Source of the DNA: Albula goreensis
Taxonomy: Eukaryota > Chordata > Actinopteri > Albuliformes > Albulidae
NCBI GenBank assembly: GCA_022829145.1
Contig: CM040742.1
Coordinates: 10,169,131 to 10,233,130, forward strand
Length of the DNA: 64,000 bases
Direction: 5' to 3'
Positions 24,760-39,846 of this stretch are shown here, piece after piece (within the stretch, counting starts at the first letter, position 1; each line of letters opens with the position of its first letter). The notes below the pieces were generated by a model, which saw only the letters and a list, made by a program, of their open reading frames with translations, was not told the origin of the DNA and searched no databases. Both the position numbers and the translations under genes were made by a program.

Positions 24760-27406
24760 GTGTTATGTCCTGATTATGAAGTCTTAATGTAGTTATTTCT
24801 AGGACCTACCATGGAAAGTGTTTCCACATCTTTAAAACTGAAAGAACACCATGTGAAATCTGAATGTCTATGTTTCCCAGTCTTTTCGCAAGACAAATAA
24901 CTCAATTCATTGATACTTTTTTTAGAGCTAATGGAAGTATGTGACTACCAGAGGCCAAGCTGATATTAACTCACTGTTTTAAATCAATGTCCTTGGACAG
25001 GAAAGTTGTGAGTTTGAGTCCCAGATGAAAAGGGTATGGCAGTGCGTTTCAGACCTTTTCCTAGGTCAGATTTTTTTTTTGGCAGGGATTAGCGGTGTGC
25101 TCACAGATAAAAGCCTGGCCCATACTCTCCTGGTGATGGTTTTTAAAGGGATGGGAGGGGAAGAGTGAGCAGTTCGGCCAATGTGAGCTTCATTCAGTCC
25201 AATGAGACAGCAGTGGGTGATGTCATTTTACACAGACAGGAACTGACCTCCCCTTTACAAGTCAAAGAAAGTAGGCCCTATTCAGTCGTCCACTTTCAAG
25301 CCATGAGCTCCATTCCATCAAATTCAATTACATGCTTATTCATATCCTGTAACATTTCTATTTCAATTTGATTTTCTCCTGAACAAAAACACTTTCTTAA
25401 TTTCATTGTCATTTCATTCATAAAACCATTTTAGGAGTCCATTTTAGGAGTTCTTGCTTATATTATTATAATGCTACACAACCAATTGAGACAGTTCTTT
25501 CATACTGATGGTTTATAAGCAGAGTTACTCAGTGGCATCACAGCAGTATCTCTGTGATGTCACAAAAGTCTCCAGGTGAAGTCCGAATAATAACTCTGTT
25601 ATGTCACAACTGTGATGTAAGATAACATAGTTAAAGCAAAAAATGCTGAAGCCCCTCAATAACAGCCTTCTATTCAATGAAAACATATTTGTCAACTTAA
25701 AGTCAAACCATAATAAAATAAATAGACAGTGTTTTAGGAGAGCGCTACATTTTTGTGTTTGGGTGTTTATACGTATCCGCAGACCTACAGAACATATGAA
25801 AACAAGTTCAATTTTCAGGTTTTCACACCCAAAACCGAAGAATCAATGAGAGGCCGGGAATGTAAAATAACACATGAGGTGAGAGTGTAAATGAAAATAA
25901 AAACAAAACATAAAATTTCACTATGACTAATGCTATTATTTGCTGTAACACATGTATTAGTCTCCAGGGCAGTGCTGGTGACCCCATTCCACTCTACACA
26001 TGCTGCAGTGGGGGTACTTCCACAGCTGGCCCCGAGAGAACTAGGTCCCCCTACTGGTGTGGTTGAACCTGGTATCCTCTTTGTGGGTGAACAGGGACCT
26101 GGAGGGGGATTTTGTGAAGATCTGTCCTGGAAAGATACCCCTCCCCACCTCCTCCATCCTCTTCTGCTGCTGCCAAACAGATGGACCTCCCTCACCAAAG
26201 CTCTTAAGAGTTCCGTTCTCAGGGTTTGGTGGGATTGGAAGGTCTTCTTTCTAATACAGCATCTTTGTCCACAGTGCCCCTAGTGGAGCCCTCCGAGATA
26301 AGAGGGTTTTCTTAGGGGTAACCATTCCAACTTCTCTGACAACAAGCCACCTGTTCCTCTCAGAGCAGTCCAGACATGCACTCTCATTCTTCTAAAAACA
26401 AACAGGCCACTCTTGTTTTCTGTCTCTCGACTGACTAAAAATGACTTTCTTAAAGGGAAATGTGCAGATTTTATGCACAAAGAGCAAGGTGCCACCAGGG
26501 GTCTGGGGGAGTCCAAGAGCGGCTTCATTCATTCAAGAGGGATGCGGAAAGCTCTCTGAGTATACTTCAATCAATTACACTGATGAAATTGAACTACAAC
26601 TGTTCAGGATAAAAACTACAAATAAAATGGCAGTGACCCAACCTGGCAGTGAACCTGCAAACTATTGCTTAGAAGTTCTCCTGCTCCTAAATCAGAAATC
26701 ACCAATGCGATCATGCTTCTGTAAAAATGGCTGCCGCCTTGTCCTCGTTGCGGCCTCCTGGCTGCAGAATGAGATTGAGGGTTGGAGCGGCTCCATGATG
26801 ACATATTTGTGGTGCGGTTATTTTCTTGAATGAAGTCTCATGATCCACACAAATCTCTCATGTCAGCTGTGGGCTGCCCAAGCCTACAGCCAGTCTCCTG
26901 TACTTCCTGTTTCCTGTTTACACAGGAAGTAGAGTGAGACCCCATGGAGTTTGCTGAGAAGCTATGTCCATCAGTCCCCCCAAAGACTACCCAACCATTC
27001 CAACAGTTTCTTCTCCTTTATCAAGTCTTTCTACTGCAGAAACCTCTCCTACCTTGTTTGAACATTTTGAACGCTTCACTCTCTTTGTGTGTGAACGGAA
27101 ATGATTGTCAGGTACCAGTTTCATTCACACAACCGTCCTGTGCTTTTTGCTGTTTCTCATTAAAAATGATCTTTCTTCTCTAATGTATGAGGTTAAGATA
27201 AGTATCTATTTTTCATTCATTTTTTGTAAAAGGTATAATTGGATGTGCGATAAACACTGGAAGCGCAATGTTGAAGAGGCATGCGAGCAGTAGGTTAAAT
27301 ACGAGGGTGGAGTATAGAGGGTGCAATCCTGTCCTCTTCTCCTCTCCTCTCTCTTTTCTTTTCTCTCTGTGATGGCAGCTGTCTCTTGGCCCCTCCCTCC
27401 TCACGC

Positions 27407-30400
27407 TCATGCGCGGGACTCTTTCTTAGAGTGCGGCTTGTTTCCCAGAAGGGAGTCTATCTCACTCACAGTCTGAGGAGTCATTTGGGAAAGGATCTGA
27501 AAAAGAGAAAACAGAACAGAGAAGACAGCATCAAGCACTGTTCAGCCTCTCCATCAGTAAACCAGCCAGATTGCTTTGCTTTTAAAAAGTCCACCCATGG
27601 ACAAGCCTTGGAAATTAGAATACGCTATAAATGTTTTGTTGAATCTCATTTGATCTGTTGTTTACTAGCAATCTATTTTTGTATGTCTGTACCTAGCAAA
27701 ACAACATGAAATAAAATAGATATTGTACTGATGTCTCATGCGACGTTAAAAATGAGCTCTTTGCTGAAGTTTGTGCAGAGCCTTAATCTGTTATAACCCT
27801 CTGAAAAGAGGCTTCAACAGAGCCAGGAACCGCTGGACAAATACTGTTCGAACTGGGCCCTGCCAAAAAAAAAAGAAAAAAAATACTCTTCTGTTAGGGG
27901 TAGATACCACCTATAAATTCAAACACTGATATACACATAAAACTACATACAAGCAGAAGTACACAGTTCAGGCAAATGCGCAGAGGAAAAGCAGGTAGAC
28001 ACTAGCAAATATGTGGGCCTATGTGGGATTGATTATTGCACTGAATTTTACCCTCAGGGCTCCCAGATTTTCCACCAGCTGATCAGTGTTGGACACACCC
28101 AGAAGGACAGAGCTCACACCTTCACTGCGCAGACACCAAGCTGAGAGAAAGAGAGAGAGAGGGAGGGGGGCCAGGAGGGGTGAAGGAGAGAGAGACAAAA
28201 AGATGGAAAATGGAATGGAGGGAGAATGATTGAGAGAAAAGAGGAGTAAAGAACAAGAGGAAAACAGACAGGAAGGAGGCAGATGAAGGAGAGGACAGGA
28301 GAGGAGGTAAAGGGAGAAAGAGGGGGATGGGGAAGTCAGTAATTCTGCAGAGGGGTATTTTATATCTATTACCTCTCCTGTAAACAGAACCTGTGACCTG
28401 TAGACCAGGGCTTGCACCCGAGGGATTGCAGGTTCAAATAAAAATCGGATGTCGTGTCCTTGATCAAGGTCCTGAGTTATGCCTGTGCAAATCCCACTCC
28501 ACAAACAGATAACACATATGCTTGCATGATTCTCTTGCTTATTTATGAGATCCCCCTTTCCTTTAATTAGGTCAACAAATAATAAATAGATGAACCTGAC
28601 TGATTGGATGAGGCTGCTGAGACTAGCTGGGCTAGAGCACGGTCACGCAGACAGACTGCTCTGCAAGTGAAGGCCTCTGTTGATGGAGGTGTAGGTCAAT
28701 ACTCAGGTCAAAGGATGTAAACGTGCAAAAGCCAAGGACTGCTCCATAATTTAAACACATAAACACATGCACAGACACACACACACACACACACACTGTC
28801 CATACCAATAGCCAGCTGTGCAGCAGTGCAGCCCATCCGGTCAGCCAGCAGGTGGAGCTCTTTGACTTTGGCCAACTGTCTCCGCCCCTCCTCACTGTTC
28901 ACACGCTCCTTCAACCAATGGTAGCCCTGGAAAGGGGTGGACGGACACACTGTAACTGTGACTGACAGCCTGCTATTGACCAGAGTGGTTATTGGTTAAT
29001 GAACGTTTGGGGGTATTTCTTCAGCAGGCGGTTGCTAGGAGCCTGACCTTCATGGCAGCTCGGGAGCACTCAGGAACACCGTCATTGTACTTCCCTGTGA
29101 TCAGCCCGCATGCCAAAGGAGACCAGGTCATTGCTCCCACACCTGCAGACAGACAGACAGGTATGAGGCACAGGGAGACAGACAGACATTCAAGTATGAA
29201 GACAGACACAGTTACGGGAGGTTGGGGGGGCAGGATTTGGGTTTTAAATGCAGAATACTACTGGACATGTAGCAGCCATCTAATAAATAACTGGCATTTT
29301 TTCATTTTTGGTGCTGTAGCCAATCACATCATAGAATGAAGTTATGAGAATGCTGTACTAACCAATCTTGTGGTAAAGTTCTGGAAGCTGCACCTCCACT
29401 TTGTCCCTCTGGAAGTAGTGGTACTCAGCCTGCTCACAGACGGGCGGGATCAGGTTGAACTGACGTGCTACAGAGTACGCCTCCTGGTGGCCGGAGGACA
29501 GAACAGCAACATTAATCAAAAGTCAGCCCAGCTCCATAACCATTATACCACATTTTCATGTATGATATGTTAATTATTCATATAAGGGGGATGGAATGAA
29601 AAATAATTTAACGGGCTTGGGAATGACTCATCCAGCTCAGGCAAGACCTTGGGGTCCAGTGCGTGGATGAGCCCCACTGTTTGTAATTAAATCTCGGGCC
29701 GTACCAGTGCCACTGCAGCCAGCAATGCTTTGGAGAACAACCAGAAAGTTTTTTTTCATTTACTGCCGAAACTGTACAGTTTTTACCATCCAATCTTGAG
29801 GTACCCCCTTGGGGCTTCCATTGAGTTTATTTTTCTCTCAATTCGCTATGATTTGCTGTGTGGCACAACGTTCTGGAGCTGTGTGTCTGAGAAAGAGAGA
29901 GAGGATAGTGCACAGATATTATTTTTTTTGCAAGCTGCTGAAGATGGGGAGTTTTGCAGAAATTTACCGGCAATTGGAGCTGCAGTTTTCCCCGCATATC
30001 TTCTATGTATAGAATATTAAATAACTGGAGGGGGAGAAAAAGGTTTTATACCACACACATCTGTGCCCTCTCAGTTGCTGCATTGGTTTTGCACTGCTGT
30101 GAAAATTATGTGTCATTCCATAGCAAATTAAAGGTTTATCCACGGGAGGGAAGCTGCCCCAGCTGAGGACATGAGCTAGAACACCCATAAAAACCACTTC
30201 TGCTTGCATATGGTGGGACATATAGTCGGTTCTTACAGCACGGCTGTTACATGGGACCCCATCTCCCTTAAATATGGTGCATTCACTTCAGCTGCCAAGC
30301 AGGCCACTCTTCAGCTATGCCTCGTATAGCCAGTGAGCCTGCAGCCGAATGCCCGTAAGCACTGTGCGTACGGTTAGGGCTTGAGGTTTCTTTCCGTTTT

Positions 30401-31854
30401 TAAATCTTAACTATACCTGTATGAAACTGAGCTCAAAAAAGATTAGTGATGGCTGGCAAGCAATGATCATTAGCGACATGTTCTGAAATCTGACACATGA
30501 CTGGTTGGAGTATATCCAAGCATATGTGCCGGGAAAAAAACTACATTTAACACAACTTTAGCATATCTCACAGCTTCGATTCAAAGAAATCCAATTATGT
30601 TAGCGACAGCATTAGCATTGTTTCATGCGTACCATGAAATCAATTGTTGAATGCTAAATTAACCACAAGCACTGTTCTGTTAATATGTGTCATAATGTTC
30701 ATTAATAAATGCATTATGATGCTGTTATGAAATTTGCCATTAACGGTGAGACAGATTCATGACAGGGTATGACAGATCCTATTTTGTGCTTATAATAATG
30801 TTATGTATAGGGCTGCACGATATGGGAAAAAAATGCAATATGTGATTCATTTATGGATTATTGCGATGGCGATAAGCAATGCCATAAACCAAAGATTAAT
30901 GTATTTAATCACTTAAAATTGTTTTTCAGTATATTTAGAACCCGAAACAATGACATGTTTCCTGTTCTTCCAGTGTAAAGAAACGTCACTCCCAACTTCT
31001 CAGTGACCAGTAAATCTTTACTGCATATCATTTCTGATTGAGCGTGGTCGTCACGTGTTTAACCGAAATACTGCCACACAACTGAGGTGCTCCTTTGTTT
31101 AGGAATCAGATCACCTTCTGCAACTGCAGCCGCTGCTTTGCCCTCAGTCCGACTCATTTCCATGACTAGTGCGCTAAGAGTCCCTAAGCTTCACACTGCT
31201 CCCTGCTCATCTTGCACATGACATCATTGGTGTGCATGCCCCCGCATCAGAGCCAATGGTGCGAGCACAACTATCCTCTGCTCTCAACATTTCCATACAG
31301 TTGCCAGCTAATTAAATTATTGCATTGCGATATGCTTATTGTGATAAATTTATTTGCGATATTTTAAAAAATGTGCTATATTTTGCAGCCCATGCATAAG
31401 TCAAGTGTTACTGTTAAATGTGTAATTGGAAAGGGTTTGCCAGGGCATAGGTTATAGCTTTCATTGGGAGTGATGTTAATTTGGGAAAACAGATCAGAGG
31501 AGAGCAAGACTTTGATTAATTGTTTTTTTTTTTGCATATTGAGTAATGAAGAATGTAATTAGTTGCTGACTAAAAGCCTGATGGGAAAAGAATTGATTGA
31601 TGAGATCATGAAGTGTCTCTGTCCTGTTATCACATGACTGTGTTACAGATACAGTTTAAAAATTCTACTGCCTGTTTATACTCCAATGGGGTGCTGGCTG
31701 GCATAAAGGGGAAGTGATGTAATGAGGGGGTGTGGCTCACCATGATCTCCATAGCACTCCAACGGGAGGTGCCCCAGTACATTGCCAGGCCCTGGTTAAT
31801 CACAAAGGTCATGGCCCGTACCACCTCTGCAACACAGTTACACCAACATCAGAA

Positions 31855-31892
<38 letters not shown>

Positions 31893-34800
31893 ACAGCATG
31901 CTCATTATTCTTCAATGACTGGCTAACTGACAGGCAGATTGACTGACTGACTCCCCCACTGACTGACTGGCTCATCCCCACACTGACTGACTCTCACAGT
32001 ATGCTGCGCTGACCTTCCATGGGGCTGTTGACATCAGTGCGGTTGGCAAAGACGATATCCACATAATCCAGCTGCAGTCTGGACAGAGAGCCTCTCAGGC
32101 CTGTGTAGGGAAAACCATTATCAGTAACATCACCATTAACACTACCCTCAGTTAGACTTAGGCCTTTTACATCATCGGTGACATCCTTGTTAACTCTGTG
32201 TTATACCTGGGCAACATCATCACTGACATCACTATTAACATTATGCTCCATTATACCTGGTCCAATAAGTACATCATCAGTGAAATCATTATTATCATTG
32301 TTGTGAGACCCCAGGTCATGGTCCGATATGACATGACATCACAAATGACATAATCCACATTTACCAAGATCAAAAGAAGGCTTTTAGTCCTGTGTTGGAA
32401 GACTACAGGGTACAGAAGAGGAGGAGGATGGGGTGGAGGAGGAGAGTGAGGGAGAGGAGGACCACTGTACCTTCAATAATGTGCTTCCTGGACAGGCCCC
32501 GCTCTGTCTCCGCCCTGCAGGAGGACAGGGGTATTGTCAAAGAACAGGATGCTATTCAAAACACTCAAGTTGCCAAAAAACATTTGCAGCCACCCTAACC
32601 CTTGAGTTTTTTTAATTTGTATAATTATGAACACATTTCAGGTATTAAGGATGTTTTTTACCCACTATCCATTTTTGAATATATCATATATGGATTCAAT
32701 TGAAGCACCTGGCTCAAGAGTATGGCAGCTCAGCTTCAACTGGGACTCAAACCAGCAACCTCTGAGACTTACAAACAGATCCCTAATAAACTTTATAAAG
32801 TGTAATGATCTTGCCATTTTCTAACCTAACATGCAAAGACACATATAAGGAATATCTTGTAACTCTTGCACACATAAGTTCTGTATACTTGATATATCAG
32901 GCCTGTGTATTTCTGGGTTACTATTGGCCTTGGATGAGCAGCAGGGGGTTCTGGTCTTCTTCCTTATTCAGCACTTAATGATTCATTAAAGCAGCTGATT
33001 ACCCATTGAGTTCATGGGCCTCCTCTGGTCTATTTGTGGTTGATTTTAAGTTGAAAACAAAAACCAGCCTCCCAGAGGCTCTCCACTAGTGAGAGTGAAA
33101 TATACAGCCCTACCTTAGGTAAGACAGCTTTTAATTACTATGTTGGAAAAGGAAAACTTTAAAGGATAAAACTGTTCCTACTCCATGATGTTTTATCACA
33201 CCAAAAAAGGGTGGAGCAATTATCTGTCATTAATTGACTTGTTTCAACCAATCAAAATGTTTTCCTCTTTACAGCAAAATACAAGGAATGGTTCAGTTCA
33301 TTGTATTTTTTGTAACACATGGTAGCTCCACCCATTTTGATGTCATAATGCCAAGTTTACCCATCATTACTCTGAACAAAGTCACTCACTGTCCTCCCCA
33401 GTAAATCTTGGTGGTCACCACAAAACTGGAGCGCCTGAAAAAGCAAAAAACAAAACACAAAGAGTCCAAACAAATCAAGTTCTACGTCACCAACCTGTGA
33501 TGTTAAATTAGTAAGACAAGTAAGAAAAGTAAAGCACGCGCTGCTTTCATCCAACATGGCGACCATACTCCACGCATGTTTCCATGGCAACAGAGCTCAC
33601 TACAGGAAGTTTGCGCAGGAGAGTCAGAATGCTCTTTAAAAAAGCATCGGAACAACATCTCACCTCCATCCTTTCTTTTTGATTATGTTCCCCAGAGTGA
33701 TTTCAGCCCTAAAGAATAAAAAATGAAAAAGAGAGTGAGAAAAGAGTAATAGACAGAATGAGAGATGTGTGTTTGCTCAGCATTTGTACAGTATGTGGGT
33801 TCACATACATGTTAACAGAGACAGGCAGTCACTAGGATCACACGACCTGTGGGCCAGGGAGTGGCTCACCTGCCAGAAGCGTACACCTCTGCCGTGTCGA
33901 ACAGGTTGATGCCATTCTCATACGCGATGGTCATCAGGCTCTCTGCCATCTGGGAGACGGACAGACAACATATGGAAGGATGGACAGACAGACACACACA
34001 CATCTGATATCGTATCTAACTGCTTCACCATGTCCAACCAAAGACACAAAGCTCAACTCAGCCTCAGTTTAATTTTCATTTATTTTGTCCTGAATTTAAG
34101 CTGGTAGATCAACTGAAAAGAACATGCTGGTGTTTGTGATGAGCCAGGGAATGAAAGTGGGCAGGGATTACGCAGTCACACGGATGCAGGGGGATGATTG
34201 GATGACCAGATGTCCACATTCAGTTTTTTTGGGAATTTGAGCCGAAACAGCACAGTTAACATCTCTACAGTCTGTAAAAGCACCATAGGATATATAATGA
34301 CCTCAGTGAGTCAGGACCTCCATTTAGCATCTCATCTGAAGGACAGCACCTCCTACAGCACAGTGTCCCCATCACTGTGCTGGAGCACTGGAGTTCTGCT
34401 TAGTCTAAAGTAAAGAGTGCCCCCTACTGGCCCATCACCAACCCAACAACAACTTGGTTTTCATATCTAACTCAGACCACACCTGATTAGCTTTCGCAGT
34501 TTAACAGGAGAAGAGTACACAGGTTTATGGCTGCCTAGCTTCAGCAGTGTGATGTGAGATCTGTACAGGGTGATATGGGCCCTGGCTGATAGGTTAATGA
34601 GACCAGGAGAGGGACAGACAGTGTTGGTGGATATATATGGTATAGCTGGATGCAAGATGGACCCACCTCGTCTGAGATCTGTGATCCGAAGGTCACCCAG
34701 GTACCTAGACACAGGGAGAGAGAAAGAGACTGCAATTCAGTCAATGGGCTTTGGCAATATGTATTAAAATGTGTCATGGCACCAAGCATACACATGAAGC

Positions 34801-35210
34801 ATTTAAATGGAGAAATAATGACAAAAGGAGTGCAGAGAGAATGAGAAGGAGATAGTGATATGCAGTTGGAAAGAGAAAAAGTGGTAGATTTAGGAGAGAT
34901 TGAGCAAAATGTAGGATAGACGAAGAGAGGGTAGGGCAGAATATGAAACATAGAAACAAAGCAATTGTGTGAGGGAGTGAAAGATGGAAAGAGAAAAGGA
35001 GAGAGACAGTGATAAAAAGAGGGACAAGGAGAGTTGGAGTGAGGTAGACTGCATACACAGTCAGCATGACTCATTAAATTGCGCTGTCTGGTTCAAAGCA
35101 AAAACGCATTTTAATAGTAATGGAAACAGAATGCACACATCAGAAAGCCTGTAAATCAGGGGAGAATGCCAGCAGTAAGCAGTGACTCACCTGTGATAAC
35201 AGCAGCTGCT

Positions 35211-35249
<39 letters not shown>

Positions 35250-38200
35250 CTAACTGTCCTTGCAAACACACACACACGCACACATAGGCTGTAGAATGAA
35301 GTTAACTGCTGTAATGACCCAAAGGAGAGTTCATTTCCACCAACTCTGCTATAATCCCCCCATAAGCCGGTCTGTGGCCCTCCACACCTAACATGCCTAT
35401 AATCTCTCATTCTACTGTTCCTCTCTCCTCTCCTCTGTCCGTAATCTCTGTGTTAACATCCCTGTCTCCTCTCTTCCATCTGTAATCTCTGTGGTAAAAT
35501 CTCCCTCTCTCCTGTTCGGTGCATAATCTCTGCTTTAGGAGCCCTCTCTCACCGTTTGAGTCACGCTCGGCTAAAAGCTAAAGCTCATGCTTTCAGGTGG
35601 CTCTTGGCATTAAAGCACATGCTAGCACAGCTGTGGGACCCCTTTCTGGGCGTCTGAGTGATGGGTGGGGGGCAGCTAAGGGGCGTGGCTTAGCAGGGTG
35701 TGTGAGTCTGTGATCAGCCGTACTTACCCAGACCAAGGCAGGACACACGCAGCCCTGATTTACCCAAGTTCCTGAAACGCACACAGAAACACAGTGATTA
35801 AACACACACACTAACACACACACACGCACATGCACACACACAGGTTACTGAAACACACACACACACATACACAGATTGCTAGCACACTCTCACAAACGCA
35901 TACACACACAGATATTTCTGATACATAAACATACAAAGACTACTGAAATACACACATGTTCATCCACATATAAAGGCAACTGAAACACACAAACACAGAT
36001 TACAGAAACACCATTAAGTCCCATTCTAACTGAGAGTGAAGCATGTAAACCACACTGAGATAGAGTGAAAGAGAGAGAGTGCGCCGCTGTGGATTAACAC
36101 TGGAAACTAATGCAGCTGGTCCACAATGCAGCCCAGCCAACAAACATGACCTTTGACAGGCCAGCTATAATCTGGACCACCTTCAGAGGTAATTTGTTAC
36201 ATCACATTATTCTCTCCATTATGACACACACACAGTCACACACTAACCAGCAGCTAAACCCACAGAGCAATGACAACACCAGAGCACAATGAGGCAGGCT
36301 CGCGGGGCACTAGAACACGCCAGATGCCACTGTGTTTTCACTCAGATGCGCTCCAAAGTATTTGCACGCTGCGTCTTTGTGAGAAGACAATTCCCTCAAC
36401 AGATTGTGGCGTTGTCTTTCATTGTCTCCTCTGCCAAGCCTCTGACACCAGGGGCTCGACCACACGTTTGCAACACGTTCCTCAACTCATAAGGGCATGT
36501 TTGATTTTTACACGTGCTTTATTTTAATAGTAGAGTCCCATTGAGATAAATATCTCTTCTGCAAGGGTGTCCTGTCTAAAATGCACCATACAGTACAGTT
36601 GTTTCAATGACAACGCAATTAAATTGTATTAAAAAAAGCATGGCTCGTACCTGTATCCTTCAGCCTGTAACGGGTCCACTGCATCACAAAGGGAGTGTGA
36701 CACTAGGTAAGAGGTGCACAGACTTATAAGTGAGGCAGGACACATGTCTGTAGGTGATATTGAAGGTAAGGGGTCTTCATGCTAGGATTACAGACACTGC
36801 TTGAACTCTTTAATGAAGCTCATTTAGGGCCGTACCCTCAGCACTGTTGAGACTTCCTGCATCATTCAAAAGTACTTCCCCCTCAAGGACACTGCTGTAT
36901 TGCAAAAAGTGTCAGGTATTTTCCCATGGTGCAATGCAATCTTTGGTGTGTGTTTTTTTTTTGATAAATAAACAGAAAAATTATGTGATTCAAAACAGCA
37001 TCCTATCTGGATAACTGTGAGCTGGTCTGTCAGTTCTCAGTAGCCAAACGATTCGCTCTCAAGTGCCGGATTGAGAGGTAATGCGAGAAACAGCGGTAAC
37101 GTAGCAGAGTGGGGGGTGAACACCGGCCCTGCCTCTAAAAACCAGGGAAGCATCATCTCACACCGCACCCCCCTTCCCAATTAGAGCGACAGAGCGGTGA
37201 GTCGAGGGGGGGAGGCAGCAGCTGGGGAGCGAAATCAGCGCAACTGCGGCGGGATTCTGCGCCACGTTCGCCTTTCATCTCCGCCGAGTCGCCCTGCTGC
37301 CACTACTGCCCGTGTGCTATCACCAGAAATAGCCCAGCAGAGAGCAGAGAGAGAGAGAGAGAGAGAGAGAAAGGGAATGAGAAAAAGGGGAAAATGGAGA
37401 GAAAGTGTTCGTGGGAGTGTTTATTTTCAGGCAGACAAGCCTTTATTTATTCCATCGGTTTACATCTATCTGCCTGGCTGATGCTATTTTTGGAAGCGTG
37501 GTTTTGTGTGTGTGTGTGCGTGCGTGTGTGCTTTACATGTTCACATGCGGTCGTCACGCTCAGCACCTTCAATATGGCACTCTGTGCAAGCTGATGTATA
37601 TGCTTAACACATACAGAGAGGGAGAGGGAGAGGGAGAGAGAGAGAGAGCAGTAAGACAAAGAGAGATTGTTTTTAAATCCTATGAAATCCTCAAACGCAC
37701 CAGAGCTGATCGAAAAATTAAAAATGAAAAAAAAAAAAAACAGAACCTGTGAGCCTTCCTCAGTGTTGGAAAAAAAATACTGTGGAGACAAAAATATAAT
37801 TCCTGTAAAGATTACAGATCTCCTGAAAATCTTCCATTTTCACACACAAATGCAGGCATATGCGCGGACACACAGACATGCACGCACACACATTGGTGTG
37901 GTAGGATCGCACACCTATGGATACTAACGCACAGCAGACTTGAGTAATCACTCTGCTGTGGCTGTTCACATGCTCCTGACCTGGGCTACATACATGGTTT
38001 CAGACCATGGGTATTTTCAGACTGGAATGTATGAAAGCTGTGTGACACAGGTACAGCCCAACAGAGTCAGAGTGCTGTAACACAGGTACAGCCCAACAGA
38101 GTCAGAGTGCTGTAACACAGGTACAGCCCAACAGAGTCAGAGTGCTGTAACACAGGTACAGGACAGTCCTGATAGAGCAGCATATCACACATGTGAAGCT

Positions 38201-39352
38201 GTGCTCCTTTTATGCAGCTCCAGCTACCTCCATCCTCACCCCCCATAAAACAAAGCAGTCTGTACCAGCAGCCCCTGCTTTAAAGTCTCTGCATGCTGAG
38301 AGATTCAGGGACTGTCCATAACAAACCACACCCAGCCACACCCACAACTCCCTGACCACTCCCATTCCCAGTCACACCCATGACTCACTAACCACTCCCA
38401 TTCCCCGCCACACCCACAGCTCACTGACCACTCCCATTCCCCACCACACCCACAACTCACTGACCACTCCCATTCCCAGCCACACCCATAACTCACTGAC
38501 CACTCCCATTCCCCGCCCACCCACAACTCACTGACCACTCCCATTCCCAGCCACACCCATAACTCACTGACCACTCCCATTCCCAGCCACACCCACGACT
38601 GCCTGACCACTCCCACTCCCTGCCAAACCCATGACTCCCTGACCACTCCCATTTTTAATCACTATTCCAAATGCAGAACACACTATAATGCTCACACACT
38701 TGCATGCAAGTGCACAAATACCCACACATTTACACACAAACACGTGTGCACAAACACATGTACACATTCATATACACGCTCACAAACACACATGATCACA
38801 CACACACGCAAGCACACGCACACATGCACACATATATAAAGAAAGTGCACACTTACACACACACACGCCCATGCACACAAGCACTCAAACACACACACTC
38901 TCACACACACTGTTACCTCCACAGTGGGGGCTACAGAGAAAGGAGTGCTGCAATGCAGTGCAACAGTGTTTACAGACGAGGAGAGAGAGAGCGAGGGAGG
39001 GGGGAGAGGGAGAGAGAGAGAGAGACACATGGGGAGACAGACAAGGGAGAGAGAGAGAAGCAATAGAGAGAGTGAGAGGAGAGAGATGGAGGGAAAAAGG
39101 GGTAAGGACTCAGTGATATCAGAGAAATGTCTGAGTGCTGATTGATGCTGCGTCTAATTAGTTTGCGTGGGCAATTAAGAAACATGCAGAGAGAGTGGGA
39201 GGGACACGCCCCTCTGCCCAAGATGAATGACCTCCTCTATAGCACCCTGCATCCTGCAGAGTGGGAAGCACGGAAAACACAGGGCTGTTTCAGCACCGAA
39301 CGTACCACACACACACACACACACAGACACACACACAACCAAACACGGATAC

Positions 39353-39425
<73 letters not shown>

Positions 39426-39429
39426 TCTC

Positions 39430-39470
<41 letters not shown>

Positions 39471-39527
39471 ACACACACACACAACCAAACACGGATACAA
39501 CACACACACACACACACACACACACTC

Positions 39528-39578
<51 letters not shown>

Positions 39579-39658
39579 CCAAACACGGATACAACACACA
39601 CACACGCAAATACGCATATACGTATAACACACACTCACACACACACAACCAAACACGG

Positions 39659-39720
<62 letters not shown>

Positions 39721-39806
39721 CCAAACACGGATACAACACACACACACACAACCAAACACGGATACAACACACACACACACACACACACGCAAATGCGCAT
39801 ATATAT

Positions 39807-39846
<40 letters not shown>

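Noticed and set aside
28141-28504. N-terminal extension of the open frame around the kcnab3 exon at 28052-28140
   Set aside because: Conservation begins exactly at the splice acceptor; the rest is CT-rich intron.
38305-38652. 115-codon Trp/Gly/Val-rich minus-strand frame
   Set aside because: It is a 36-bp minisatellite whose unit is divisible by three; no independent coding evidence.
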